A stretch of 18,187 nt of DNA, taken from contig JADGEP010000024.1 of NCBI GenBank assembly GCA_016744275.1, forward strand, positions 1 to 18,187. Direction: 5' to 3'. This DNA comes from Candidatus Krumholzibacteriia bacterium. Its GTDB lineage: Bacteria > Krumholzibacteriota > Krumholzibacteriia > LZORAL124-64-63. Shown here piece by piece: positions 7,952 through 15,125 of this stretch (its first letter is position 1; every line of letters starts with the position of its first letter). Both the position numbers and the translations under genes were made by a program. Under the pieces are notes generated by a model. The model was not told the origin of the DNA. It did no database searches and saw nothing but the letters and a program-made list of their open reading frames with translations.

Positions 7952-8593
7952 TTAGAACCAGAATTGAATCCCCGAACTGGTCCGCCAGCCCCAATTGGAA
8001 ACCCGCACCTGCCAGCTCTCTTCAGGCCACAGGTCGCCCTCCGAATTGTCGTGAACTTCCAGGTAGTTGCTGAAGGTGGCGACTGCTGCCAACTCCAGGG
8101 AAAACCGGCTGCTCAGCCGGATCTGCATCCCACCACCAGCCAGCGCCGCGGTCCCGAAGGCGAACAAATGCCCACCGTCTGTCGCCAGATCCAGGAATTC
8201 GCCGCCGCCCCCAACCCCGCCGCGTAAAAACGGCTGGAGCGTATCGCGTTCGCGAAACAACACCGTGCCGGTGATCAATATTTCCACATCAGTGATCGTC
8301 TCGTTGCTTTCCTGTTCCTCATGCATCGCCCAGGTCGTCTTGGCGGACACCAGGAACCGGCCCCCAAAACGGCGTCCAATTCTCAGTCCAGTGCCGCGCC
8401 CAGGTTCTTCGACCACGCCGGATGGAAATTCGGGCAAGCCAAAGACGTTGTACCGGTCTTTCCACGAACTGACACCATCTATTCCCAAGTACCAATTGCG
8501 CAGATGCGGTCCTTCGATGCCATCTGCCGCCTGGCTCACCACGGGCTTCAGCATTCCCAAAAACACAACCGCCACTAGTATCATCCGGCGCAT
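7952..8593 (-). CDS. Outer-membrane beta-barrel protein, last gene of the two-component operon
   Basis: This is a predicted 213-residue exported protein. The signal peptide is MRRMILVAVVFLGMLKPVVS with cleavage near SQAA-DG. The rest alternates hydrophobic and polar residues as in small barrels of the OmpA-like/OMP_b-brl type, with a Gly-rich strand pair (PFLRGGVGGGGEF), and ends in Phe (GIQFWF), like an outer-membrane assembly signal. ATG 8593 is preferred: AAGGTGG lies 6 bases upstream, and the codon overlaps the regulator stop as TGATG. GTG 8596 is an alternative giving one extra residue and a GTGA overlap. Co-translation with the response regulator suggests the barrel is a product, target or input of the same pathway (inference). 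No specific function is recognised. Confidence 0.8.
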   Translation of the reverse strand: MRRMILVAVVFLGMLKPVVSQAADGIEGPHLRNWYLGIDGVSSWKDRYNVFGLPEFPSGVVEEPGRGTGLRIGRRFGGRFLVSAKTTWAMHEEQESNETITDVEILITGTVLFRERDTLQPFLRGGVGGGGEFLDLATDGGHLFAFGTAALAGGGMQIRLSSRFSLELAAVATFSNYLEVHDNSEGDLWPEESWQVRVSNWGWRTSSGIQFWF

Positions 8594-10020
8594 CACGCAC
8601 CACCTTGTTCGGGTTCGCGGTCCGGCCCCAAATCGTAAGCCTGGATTTTCTTGTGCAAATTGGTGCGGTCGATGCCCAAAAGCCGGGCGGCTCCGGAGAC
8701 ATTGCCTCCCGTTTCGGTCAATGCCGCCTGAATCAGACCTTTTTCAAATTGGTGCCGCGCCGCCACCAAGCCACCGACAGCCTGCACTGCGGCCAGGTCC
8801 ATGATTTCGGATGCCCCGGCGGACGTCTGGTTCCTGCCCCGCGCGCCGCCACCGTCGGTGCCGATCCCACAACCGGCCAGATCGTCCCTCGTGATCGTGG
8901 CCCCCCGACTCAGGATCGCCAGACGCTCCACCGCATTGCTCAACTCTCGAATATTTCCAGGCCAGGGCAAGCCGCCCAGCAATTGCAGGGCGTCCGGTTC
9001 AAAGCTGCGTTGAGGCAGCGCGTTCTCGTCCAAATATCCAGCCAGGAAGTGCTCGGCCAAAAGGGCGATGTCTGCGCTTCGTTCGCGCAATGGCGGCACG
9101 TGCACCGGCACCACGTTCAGCCGGAAGTACAGGTCTTCGCGGAAACACCCGGCCGCAGATTCGGCGACCAGATCCTTATTCGTCGCGGCCAATACGCGCA
9201 CATCCACGTTGTAGGTTTCGCTGCCACCCACGCGTTCAATTTCGCCCTCCTGCAACGCCCGGAGAACCTTCGCCTGGGCCTTCAACGACATGTCGCCGAT
9301 TTCATCCAAAAACAAGGTGCCGCCGTTGGCCTGCAAAAACTTGCCGTCCCGGGTCTGGGTCGCACCCGTATAGGCGCCTTTCACGGCCCCGAACAGTTCG
9401 CTCTCGATCAGCTCTTCCGGAATCGCCGCGCAGTTCACTTTCACAAACGGCTTGCCACTGCGGTCGCTGGCCTGATGCACCGCCCGGGCCACCAATTCTT
9501 TGCCGGTGCCGCTCTCGCCGGTGATCAGCACGCGCGCTCCCGTGGGAGCCACCCGCTCCACGGTTTCGCGAATCGTTTGCATGGGCGGCGACTGGCCCAC
9601 CATCAGATGGCGGCGGTTCACCTTCGCCCGCAGCACTTTCACTTCGCGGCCCAGATTGCGCACATCCAGGGCGTTGCGGATCGCCACCAGCAGGCGTTCC
9701 TTGCTCAGCGGTTTTTCCATGAAATCGAATGCGCCGTGGCGGGTGGCCTCGACAGCTGTGGAGATGGTGCCGTGGCCCGAGATCATGATCACCGGCAATT
9801 CGGCGTCGTCTTTTTGCAACTGCTGCAGAACTTCGATGCCGTCGATGCCTGGTAGGCGCACATCCAGCACCACCACGTCGGGGCGTTCGGCGCGGCACTG
9901 AGCGAGGCCCTCTTCACCGGTCTCGGCCACGTCGACGGTCATGCCTTCGGCCTCGAGCACCATCTTGAAGGTGCGCCGGATGTTCCGCTCATCGTCTATG
10001 ATCAATACTCTGGGAGTCAT
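8593..10020 (-). CDS. NtrC-family sigma-54-dependent response regulator
   Basis: This 475-residue protein has the three expected domains. A receiver domain (1-120) has acidic residues D10/E11, phosphoacceptor Asp53 (VVLDVRLPG) and Lys103. The AAA+ sigma-54 activation domain (about 140-375) has Walker A GESGTGKE (168-175), GAYTGA (215-220, the sigma-54-contacting loop; Tyr for Phe is a common variant), Walker B GTLFLDE and arginine fingers around FREDLYFRLNV. A C-terminal Fis-type helix-turn-helix (about 430-462) contains VSGAARLLGIDRTNLHKKI. It should activate sigma-54 promoters when phosphorylated by the kinase encoded immediately upstream. Its ATG overlaps the kinase stop by four bases (ATGA). 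Compared with the usual GHEKGAFTGA, the residues before the loop are GAVKGAYTGA. It could be called NtrC- or NtrX-like; the partner is NtrY-like. Confidence 0.95.
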   Translation of the reverse strand: MTPRVLIIDDERNIRRTFKMVLEAEGMTVDVAETGEEGLAQCRAERPDVVVLDVRLPGIDGIEVLQQLQKDDAELPVIMISGHGTISTAVEATRHGAFDFMEKPLSKERLLVAIRNALDVRNLGREVKVLRAKVNRRHLMVGQSPPMQTIRETVERVAPTGARVLITGESGTGKELVARAVHQASDRSGKPFVKVNCAAIPEELIESELFGAVKGAYTGATQTRDGKFLQANGGTLFLDEIGDMSLKAQAKVLRALQEGEIERVGGSETYNVDVRVLAATNKDLVAESAAGCFREDLYFRLNVVPVHVPPLRERSADIALLAEHFLAGYLDENALPQRSFEPDALQLLGGLPWPGNIRELSNAVERLAILSRGATITRDDLAGCGIGTDGGGARGRNQTSAGASEIMDLAAVQAVGGLVAARHQFEKGLIQAALTETGGNVSGAARLLGIDRTNLHKKIQAYDLGPDREPEQGGA

Positions 10021-11507
10021 GCTTCGCCGTCCAATTGCATTTGCCCGTCAGCGACCACCGCGGTCAAGGGCAAGTCGATGGTGAAAGTCGTACCCCTTCC
10101 GGGCTCGCTGTCCACCGTGATGCGGCCGCCATGGCCGGTGATGATGTTCTCGACGATGGCCAGGCCCAGGCCCATGCCGTCGGATTTGGTGGTGAAATCC
10201 GGTTCAAAAATGCGGACCAGATTTTCGGGCGCGATGCCCACGCCACCGTCGGTGATCGCCAATCGCACTCCAGGTTCAGCGGGCGTGACTACGACATCCA
10301 ATCGGGGCGTAGTCTCCGCTTGGCGACATGCGGCCAAGCCGTTGTCGATCAGGTTGATCAGGGCCCGGCGCAGGGCGTCGTGATCAAACCAACCAGTGCC
10401 CGCGCTGTCGGCGGCCTGCAAATTCAATTTCTCTGAGCCGTACAACTGTTCCAGGTCGCGCAGCAAGGCGCCCAGGTCGCCAGAACTCAACTCTGGTTTG
10501 GGCAAGCGGGCAAAGTCGCCAAACTCGCGCACCAGGCGCCGCAGGCTGTCCACTTCTTCGCCCACGATTTCGGCCACCTCGACCAACAGGGCCCGATACT
10601 TTTCGTCGTCGCCGCGGTAGCTGTCGCGCACCTGATGCACTGCCATCAGAATGGGCGTCAGTGGGTTTTTCACTTCATGGGCCAGGGTGCGGGCCATGCC
10701 GCGCCAGGCCGCGGCCCGTTCGAGACGGGCCAGATCCCGGCGTTGCTCGGCCAGGCGCCCGACCATGTCGTCGAAGCTGTGCACCAGTTCGCCCACTTCG
10801 CCGGGGCCTTGTTGTTCCATGCGAAAATCAAGGTCGCCTCGGGCTACACGGCGAGTTGCGCCAACCAGCACTTCCAGGGGGCGAACCATCTGGCGCGACC
10901 ACAAAACGCCCGCCACCAACGCCACCAAAATCAAAACGGCGTACACCAACAGGAATGGACCCACAAAACTGAGCATCACGCGGCCTTCTTCGGCGCGCAC
11001 CACTCGCAGCAGGCTTACCCCCGCGGTCAAATCGCCGGCCCGTTGCACCATGCCTGTGGGCAAGGGTTGGAAGATCAGCAAAACCTGCTGATCCGAACGC
11101 AATACCACCGCCGCCAGGGTGTCGTCCAACCGCCGCACCGGTGCTGGGTCGCCGCTTTCAGGCAAGCTCAGTTCTTCAGCCCGTGGTATCAGATTGGGAC
11201 GGCCTATCAGGTAATTGCGCAACGAGTCGGCGGCTTGGGTACGGCCCACAGCGTCGACCAGCACCGCGGTCTTCAGGCCCGCCTTGTCGGCGATGTCCGG
11301 CGCCAGAAAGCTCAGCCGAGCCTGCAGCTCCTGCAAATGATCGCGGCTCTCGGCCAGGCCCGCGTCCATGGCGGTTTCCAGCGGATTGGCGATCGCCGGG
11401 CCAAAACGGCGTTCCAACAGGTTGCGCACCACCAGAGAGAGCGGCAACGTCGGCAACAGGGCCACGATCAGGAACGACACCGCCAGACGGGTACTAATGC
11501 GCTTCAT
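10017..11507 (-). CDS. NtrY-like membrane sensor histidine kinase
   Basis: I start at ATG 11507 (MKRISTRLAVSF), which has AAGGAG 7-8 bases upstream, rather than at an earlier in-frame ATG; this gives 496 residues. TM1 is about 9-28, a periplasmic domain about 30-176, TM2 about 177-202 and HAMP about 203-255. The dimerisation/phosphorylation helix has His277 (LAHEVKNPLTPI). The ATPase domain shows LINLIDNGLAA (N box), ITDGGVGI (G1) and GMGLGLAIVENI (G2). The LAHEVKNPLTPI signature is typical of NtrY-type kinases. The periplasmic domain contains AVLVDAVGRTQAADS, which resembles a PAS/Cache-like fold. It overlaps the DUF4390 gene by 14 bases and the regulator by 4. Its input is unknown, but the upstream periplasmic and outer-membrane genes suggest an envelope signal (inference). 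Confidence 0.95.
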   Translation of the reverse strand: MKRISTRLAVSFLIVALLPTLPLSLVVRNLLERRFGPAIANPLETAMDAGLAESRDHLQELQARLSFLAPDIADKAGLKTAVLVDAVGRTQAADSLRNYLIGRPNLIPRAEELSLPESGDPAPVRRLDDTLAAVVLRSDQQVLLIFQPLPTGMVQRAGDLTAGVSLLRVVRAEEGRVMLSFVGPFLLVYAVLILVALVAGVLWSRQMVRPLEVLVGATRRVARGDLDFRMEQQGPGEVGELVHSFDDMVGRLAEQRRDLARLERAAAWRGMARTLAHEVKNPLTPILMAVHQVRDSYRGDDEKYRALLVEVAEIVGEEVDSLRRLVREFGDFARLPKPELSSGDLGALLRDLEQLYGSEKLNLQAADSAGTGWFDHDALRRALINLIDNGLAACRQAETTPRLDVVVTPAEPGVRLAITDGGVGIAPENLVRIFEPDFTTKSDGMGLGLAIVENIITGHGGRITVDSEPGRGTTFTIDLPLTAVVADGQMQLDGEA

Positions 11508-12147
11508 CGGGCAGCTCCTTTCCGATAAACCAGATCGAGGCCAGTTCCTGGCCATCCTGGTCATCGCCGCCACCCTTGTAGAACATCCGGATCAAGCGTC
11601 CCATGCTCACCGACGCTTCCTGCTGGTCTTGGCCTTCGCGTCGTGGTCGCTGCTCTCCGGCGATCACGTCTTCCACCCGGCGTTGTTCATCCGGGGCGAT
11701 GGCATGCACCACCAGGCCCACCCGCAGGCGGTACCGTTTGTCGGCATCAACCAGGGCGGCGTTGGCCACCGGCAAGCCCTGTAAATCTGCCAGATAAGTC
11801 TGCAGATCAGCCAGCGAGTTGAAACGGCGTTCCCGGCCGTCGGTGCGGACCGAAAACACCTCTTCCCAGAGATCAAAAGCCATGCGCAAAGAGAGCGACC
11901 GGCCGCCCAGGATTTCGTCGTTTTCGCCGACCAAGGCCATTTTCAGTTCCACGGCCGAGACCAAACCCGAGCGCATGGACTGCAGTTGTTTTGCACCGGG
12001 CAGGCCATCGGTTTTCAGATGACAAACCACCAGATCGCCCGTGCGAGATGGGGTTGCCTGCAACAGGCGCGCCGTCGGGTCAGCGGCCAGTGACGGCGCA
12101 ACAACACAGCAACACATCAGGCCCAGACACACCACCGCGCGGCGCAT
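11494..12147 (-). CDS. DUF4390 periplasmic protein
   Basis: This 217-residue protein starts at ATG 12147 (MRRAVVCLGLMC). GGGTGG lies about 8 bases upstream, and the codon overlaps the Omp85-gene stop as TGATG. A signal peptide of about 21 residues ends near APSLA-AD. The mature part matches DUF4390: opening strand DLVVCHLKTDGLPGAKQ, a stretch on selecting and processing (VSAVELKMALVGENDEILGG), SLRMAFDLWEEVFSV, and a closing region (SIWFIGKELP). DUF4390 proteins are uncharacterised. In Betaproteobacteria they are commonly encoded directly before an NtrY-type kinase and its regulator, and the same order here supports both calls. It is probably a periplasmic partner of the kinase (inference). 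Four Cys fall within the signal peptide, but they do not form a good lipobox. Confidence 0.82.
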   Translation of the reverse strand: MRRAVVCLGLMCCCVVAPSLAADPTARLLQATPSRTGDLVVCHLKTDGLPGAKQLQSMRSGLVSAVELKMALVGENDEILGGRSLSLRMAFDLWEEVFSVRTDGRERRFNSLADLQTYLADLQGLPVANAALVDADKRYRLRVGLVVHAIAPDEQRRVEDVIAGEQRPRREGQDQQEASVSMGRLIRMFYKGGGDDQDGQELASIWFIGKELPDEAH

Positions 12148-13604
12148 CAAAACGACCACCCGATGGAAGCCGTTACCTGGAAGCGTTGGTCGAGGGGGCG
12201 TTCGGTGACGGGGAAACCGACGTCCAGACCGATCCAGTCCAGCCACCAGACCCGCATGCGCAATCCGTATCCCGCACCGACGGCGACTCTGCTGTACGGA
12301 TCCACTGCGCCTGTCGAACCACTGGCACCGGCGTCGACAAAGAGCACTCCCGCCAGCTTGGTGCCTTTGGCGTCACCCAAAATGCGGGTGCGGTATTCAA
12401 GGGAGCTTGAACATAGCCAGGTATCGCCCCCAGGAGCGGACAAGGCGTGGGTTGCAAATCCGCGCACGGTGTACATGCCGCCGAGATAGAGGCGGTCATA
12501 GAATGCGGCTTTTTTGCCAACCCAGGCACCACGCACACGAGCGGCCAATACGCCTCCGGGCACATTGCGAAAAATGCGGGCGTCGGCTTGCAGGCCCAGA
12601 TGAGTACGGCCCGACTGTCCGACAAAAGTTCCCTTGAGGCGGCCCCAACCGCCTGCTACCGGCGACCCGGCCCGCTTGACCGTCGAACGGGTATCTTGTT
12701 GCCAGTCCACGTGGACGATGGTACGGAAGTCTCGGCCCACGGCCTCGAGAATGGCTGGCGGCAAGGCATCGCCGGAAATCTCTTCTTCGTATTCGATCGA
12801 ACCATCGGGCGAATACCCCGTGGCTACCGACTTGTCCTGAACGTGAATGGCTTCCAGATTGAGACCAAATTCGACCAATCGCCTATCGTTGAAACGCTTG
12901 CCGTAGACTCCTGACAACCCAGCTGTTCCCACCAGGTGTTGGAAGCCAACGCCGTCAGCATAATATGGCCGGTCCGTTCCAAAAGTGCTCAGCTGCGTGC
13001 CCCAGTAACCCCGACCGTCTCCGGCATTGCGTTGGCCGTAGCGCAACAACAGCCCGTTGTGGCGGAATCCCACCCGCCACTGAAGATCCAACAGGCCACC
13101 TTTGCCAAAGGCATTGTCATAGGCCAGCATCGCTGGCGACAGGTACCATCCGTCCAGGTTCGTATTTCCGGCCGCCCAGCGGAAATCAAGGCGGTGCTCT
13201 TCGGCTTCCAGCACCAGTACCAACTGGCCACGTTGAGCACCTGGTCGGGTGAAAAACGAAACTCTCTTGAACACGCCGCTTGCTCGCAATTCGGCCACGC
13301 CGTCGACCAACGCCGCTTGGTCAATTTGCTGACCAGGCCGCAATGGCAGGTAGCGATAGACGGTGCTCAGTGGAGTGCGGGTAGCTCCCTCAAGTTGGAC
13401 CTCCACCAATCGGAGCGAGCGGGCTTCCGAGGCGTTGCCAGTCACTGGCAATTCCACCTGAGCCAAAAGCCCACCAGGAATGCTCAATAACAACAATACC
13501 AACATCGCCCAACAACAACGCGGGAACCGGAGAGGTCTGTAACCCCTCCGGTTCGCCCGCTGCCTGGCGGTTCCTATACTTTGCTGTGCCTGCTGCTGCT
13601 TCAT
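12147..13604 (-). CDS. Short Omp85-superfamily protein, one POTRA plus barrel
   Basis: This 485-residue protein starts at ATG 13604, with GGGAG 6 bases upstream. The N-terminus is long and basic, followed by a signal segment (about 33-48, ending LLAQ). One POTRA domain (about 64-134: RLVEVQLEGATRTPLSTVY ... LVDGVAELRASGVFKRVSF ... LVLVLEAEEH) precedes a barrel to the C-terminus. The loop-6 motif VRGF (380-383, in GGMYTVRGF) is diagnostic of Omp85 proteins. The chain ends in Phe (SIGWSF), as a beta-signal should. BamA has five POTRAs and TamA three, so this is a minimal version, too short to be the housekeeping BamA. It could insert or transport a specific client, or act as a sensor at the outer membrane. 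It is the first gene of the coupled operon with DUF4390 and the two-component pair. Confidence 0.88.
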   Translation of the reverse strand: MKQQQAQQSIGTARQRANRRGYRPLRFPRCCWAMLVLLLLSIPGGLLAQVELPVTGNASEARSLRLVEVQLEGATRTPLSTVYRYLPLRPGQQIDQAALVDGVAELRASGVFKRVSFFTRPGAQRGQLVLVLEAEEHRLDFRWAAGNTNLDGWYLSPAMLAYDNAFGKGGLLDLQWRVGFRHNGLLLRYGQRNAGDGRGYWGTQLSTFGTDRPYYADGVGFQHLVGTAGLSGVYGKRFNDRRLVEFGLNLEAIHVQDKSVATGYSPDGSIEYEEEISGDALPPAILEAVGRDFRTIVHVDWQQDTRSTVKRAGSPVAGGWGRLKGTFVGQSGRTHLGLQADARIFRNVPGGVLAARVRGAWVGKKAAFYDRLYLGGMYTVRGFATHALSAPGGDTWLCSSSLEYRTRILGDAKGTKLAGVLFVDAGASGSTGAVDPYSRVAVGAGYGLRMRVWWLDWIGLDVGFPVTERPLDQRFQVTASIGWSF

Positions 13605-13658
13605 TTATGACTCCCGGCCCATCATGCCTCACCATCGATGCTCATACAACCCAGGATC

Positions 13659-14264
13659 CTACAAGTACCAGTTGAATTGCAAGGTCAGAGCGTTGGCGCC
13701 AACGCCGCCGTCGTCATAACCCTCAATGTCACCCGCATCCATCATGAAACCATCTGCCGAAAGGCCCAAGGTGGTGTTTTCGGTCAGGCCCCAGTCGTAG
13801 CCGATGCTGAACAGGACGGCGCCGCGGTCGGAGATCGTGGCTTTTTGTTTCGTATCGGGATTCACGTAGTCGCCGCCACCGCCACCAGCGCCCACCCTGA
13901 CGAAGAGACCTTTGCCACACGGGTGCCAGGTTGCCGCCAAAAACGTTGCGCCCAAGCCCCATTCCTTGTCGCCATCTTCGTCGCTGCCAAAGCCGTAGCT
14001 TTCAAGACTGAGGGCAAATTTGGATGAAAAGGCGTATCCGATTCGCAGCGCACCCATGGCGCCATCGGCATTGTTGAGGTTGGTGGTGCGGTCGCCTTTT
14101 TCCAGGACCATCGAGGATGAACCGACACCGGCGTTGATGCCAACGAAAAGCCCTTTTCGGCCGCTATCTTCGGCTTCGTCAGCCCAGGCCGCTCCCGCAC
14201 CCAAGGTGCAAAGAATCAGGGTCAGGATGATCAGGAAGTGTCTTTCGTCGTTTGCGTAACTCAT
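13659..14264 (-). CDS. Outer-membrane beta-barrel protein with a structured leader
   Basis: The start is ATG 14264 (MSYANDERHF), with GAGAGG about 8 bases upstream. A 58-codon in-frame extension exists but runs through the promoter region and lacks protein-like composition. The 201-residue product has a signal peptide (about 1-28, ending AAWA-DE). The mature part looks like an OMP_b-brl/OprF-like small barrel: GLFVGINAGVGSSS, GALRIGYAFSSKFALSLESYG, LFVRVGAGGGGGDY, AVLFSIGYDWGLTENTTLGLSADG and LTLQFNWYL at the end. It ends in Leu rather than Phe. The gene lies 54 bases before the Omp85 gene on the same strand with no terminator seen between, so some readthrough into the operon is likely. Its Gly-rich strand resembles that of the barrel at the other end of the operon. 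Confidence 0.82.
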   Translation of the reverse strand: MSYANDERHFLIILTLILCTLGAGAAWADEAEDSGRKGLFVGINAGVGSSSMVLEKGDRTTNLNNADGAMGALRIGYAFSSKFALSLESYGFGSDEDGDKEWGLGATFLAATWHPCGKGLFVRVGAGGGGGDYVNPDTKQKATISDRGAVLFSIGYDWGLTENTTLGLSADGFMMDAGDIEGYDDGGVGANALTLQFNWYL

Positions 14265-14269
14265 GATTA

Positions 14270-14318
14270 TTACCTCTCGTTCGTGCCGTTGTCGGGATGA
14301 CCTGTTCACGAGAGGTAA
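14270..14318 (-). promoter_or_regulatory. 11-bp inverted repeat covering the Shine-Dalgarno of the barrel gene
   Basis: TTACCTCTCGT (14270-14280) and ACGAGAGGTAA (14308-14318) are perfect reverse complements separated by 27 bases. In the minus-strand transcript the second arm contains the AGAGG ribosome-binding site of the gene starting at 14264. A stem would therefore hide it from the ribosome. With the sigma-70-type promoter the transcript would start at about 14319, right at the first arm. The repeat could instead be a DNA operator. Confidence 0.6.
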
Positions 14319-14319
14319 G

Positions 14320-14334
14320 GCACGGATTGTACCA
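14320..14334 (-). promoter_or_regulatory. Candidate sigma-54 (-24/-12) promoter before the barrel gene
   Basis: On the minus strand the bases read TGGTACAATCCGTGC, against the consensus TGGCAC-N5-TTGC. The key GG and GC doublets are present at exact spacing. Deviations are T for C, which the consensus tolerates, and G for the first T of TTGC. The predicted start is near 14308. The window encodes a sigma-54 activator about 4 kb away on the same strand. The element overlaps a sigma-70-like -10, so only one of the two may be real. Confidence 0.35.
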
Positions 14335-14355
14335 CACCGAAAGTTGTGGCGACAA
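14326..14355 (-). promoter_or_regulatory. Candidate sigma-70-type promoter before the barrel gene
   Basis: On the minus strand TTGTCG (14355-14350) and TACAAT (14331-14326) are separated by 18 bases. They match -35 at four of six and -10 at five of six positions. The predicted start is about 14319, directly before the leader inverted repeat. It sits between the terminator of the CDGSH gene and the barrel gene, as a promoter should. Confidence 0.4.
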
Positions 14356-14415
14356 AGCTCACCGTGTTTGTAACATGTTTTATTTATAGAGGTTAGCGAA
14401 CTGCGGGCAAAATCA

Positions 14416-14461
14416 AAAAACCGGCCCCGGTGTGACAAATCACCACACCGAGCCGGTTTTT
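14416..14461 (-). terminator. Intrinsic terminator after the CDGSH protein gene, possibly bidirectional
   Basis: Arms AAAAACCGGCCCCGGTGTG (14416-14434) and CACACCGAGCCGGTTTTT (14444-14461) pair almost perfectly, with one bulge or mismatch, around a 9-base loop. The minus-strand transcript of the gene ending at 14478 would form the hairpin and run into six U (14420-14415). A-tracts and T-tracts flank both sides, so it could work in either direction. Confidence 0.88.
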
Positions 14462-14477
14462 GAAGCCAAACGGCACA

Positions 14478-15107
14478 CTATTTTGAGTCGACCCACCCTT
14501 GCTCACCATGAGAATAATCGCAAAACGGGGCGTTGGCCGACTTGCCGCAGCGGCAGAGAGCAAAACAGGTCTGCGACGCGTTCTGGCTCCACTTAGGCGA
14601 ATCAAAATCCACCGGGCCAGTGATCTCATAGGGGCCGTCCTTGACGATCCGCACCGAAACGTCCGCTTCCTCGCGCATCGTCATTTGGCCGGCGACCGTG
14701 TAGGTCAGGGCGCCCGAGGGGCATTTGCGCACCGTGGCGATCACTTCGTCAACGGTGGCTTCGCCCGGCTGGATCCAATCCTTGGCGCCGCTGATGAACA
14801 CGGCCGGCAATCCCCGCACGCACTCCCCGGCTCCCGAACAAATGGAGCGATTGAAATGCACGGTGACGCCGGGCGCCTCGGCGTTCAGCAGCCCGTCATT
14901 GGTGCAGTTGTTTTTATCGTCATAGCCATCGGCCACATGGGCACCATCGCAATAGGGCTTGTTCTGCGAGGCCCCGCAACGGCAAAGAAAGGCGTTCTTT
15001 TCCAGGACGATGTCTGCGCCCGTATCTGATTTCAGCACGGGAAAGGCGGCGTCTTCTGCGCTGAGCATGATGGGCCCATTGGGCTTCAAGGTCAGTTTTA
15101 TGGCCAC
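14478..15107 (-). CDS. Double-CDGSH iron-sulfur protein with central Fer4_19-like domain
   Basis: This 209-residue protein starts at GTG 15107, with GGGAGG about 8 bases upstream. The first CDGSH site is CRCGASQNKPYCDGAH (Cys42, Cys44, Cys53, His57), a complete 3Cys-1His [2Fe-2S] ligand set. The second is CRCGKSANAPFCDYSH (Cys185, Cys187, Cys196, His200). It keeps all four ligands but has Tyr where the motif normally has Gly. Between them is a divergent ferredoxin-like domain (about 83-137) with Cys90, Cys96 and Cys129 in ICSGAGECVRGLPAVF and KCPSGAL. The CDGSH-Fer4_19-CDGSH order is known in bacteria. The protein is soluble and probably handles electrons or iron-sulfur clusters; its partner is unknown. 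It lies 55 bases after the propeller gene and has its own terminator. Confidence 0.92.
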   Translation of the reverse strand: MAIKLTLKPNGPIMLSAEDAAFPVLKSDTGADIVLEKNAFLCRCGASQNKPYCDGAHVADGYDDKNNCTNDGLLNAEAPGVTVHFNRSICSGAGECVRGLPAVFISGAKDWIQPGEATVDEVIATVRKCPSGALTYTVAGQMTMREEADVSVRIVKDGPYEITGPVDFDSPKWSQNASQTCFALCRCGKSANAPFCDYSHGEQGWVDSK

Positions 15108-15125
15108 GGGGTTTCCTCCCGATTC

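Noticed and set aside
8605..9855. 416-codon plus-strand open frame opposite the response regulator
   Set aside because: It is antisense to an intact NtrC-family protein with all catalytic motifs; its composition is Gln/His/Arg-rich, as expected for a shadow.
11508..11573. 22-codon extension at the start of the histidine kinase
   Set aside because: It lies within the DUF4390 coding region and has no Shine-Dalgarno, while ATG 11507 has AAGGAG at ideal spacing and places TM1 at the N-terminus.
14265..14438. 58-codon N-terminal extension of the barrel protein at 13659-14264
   Set aside because: It would be translated from sequence containing the promoter candidates and inverted repeat, reads as non-protein-like, and would bury the signal peptide. 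ATG 14264 has a good Shine-Dalgarno.
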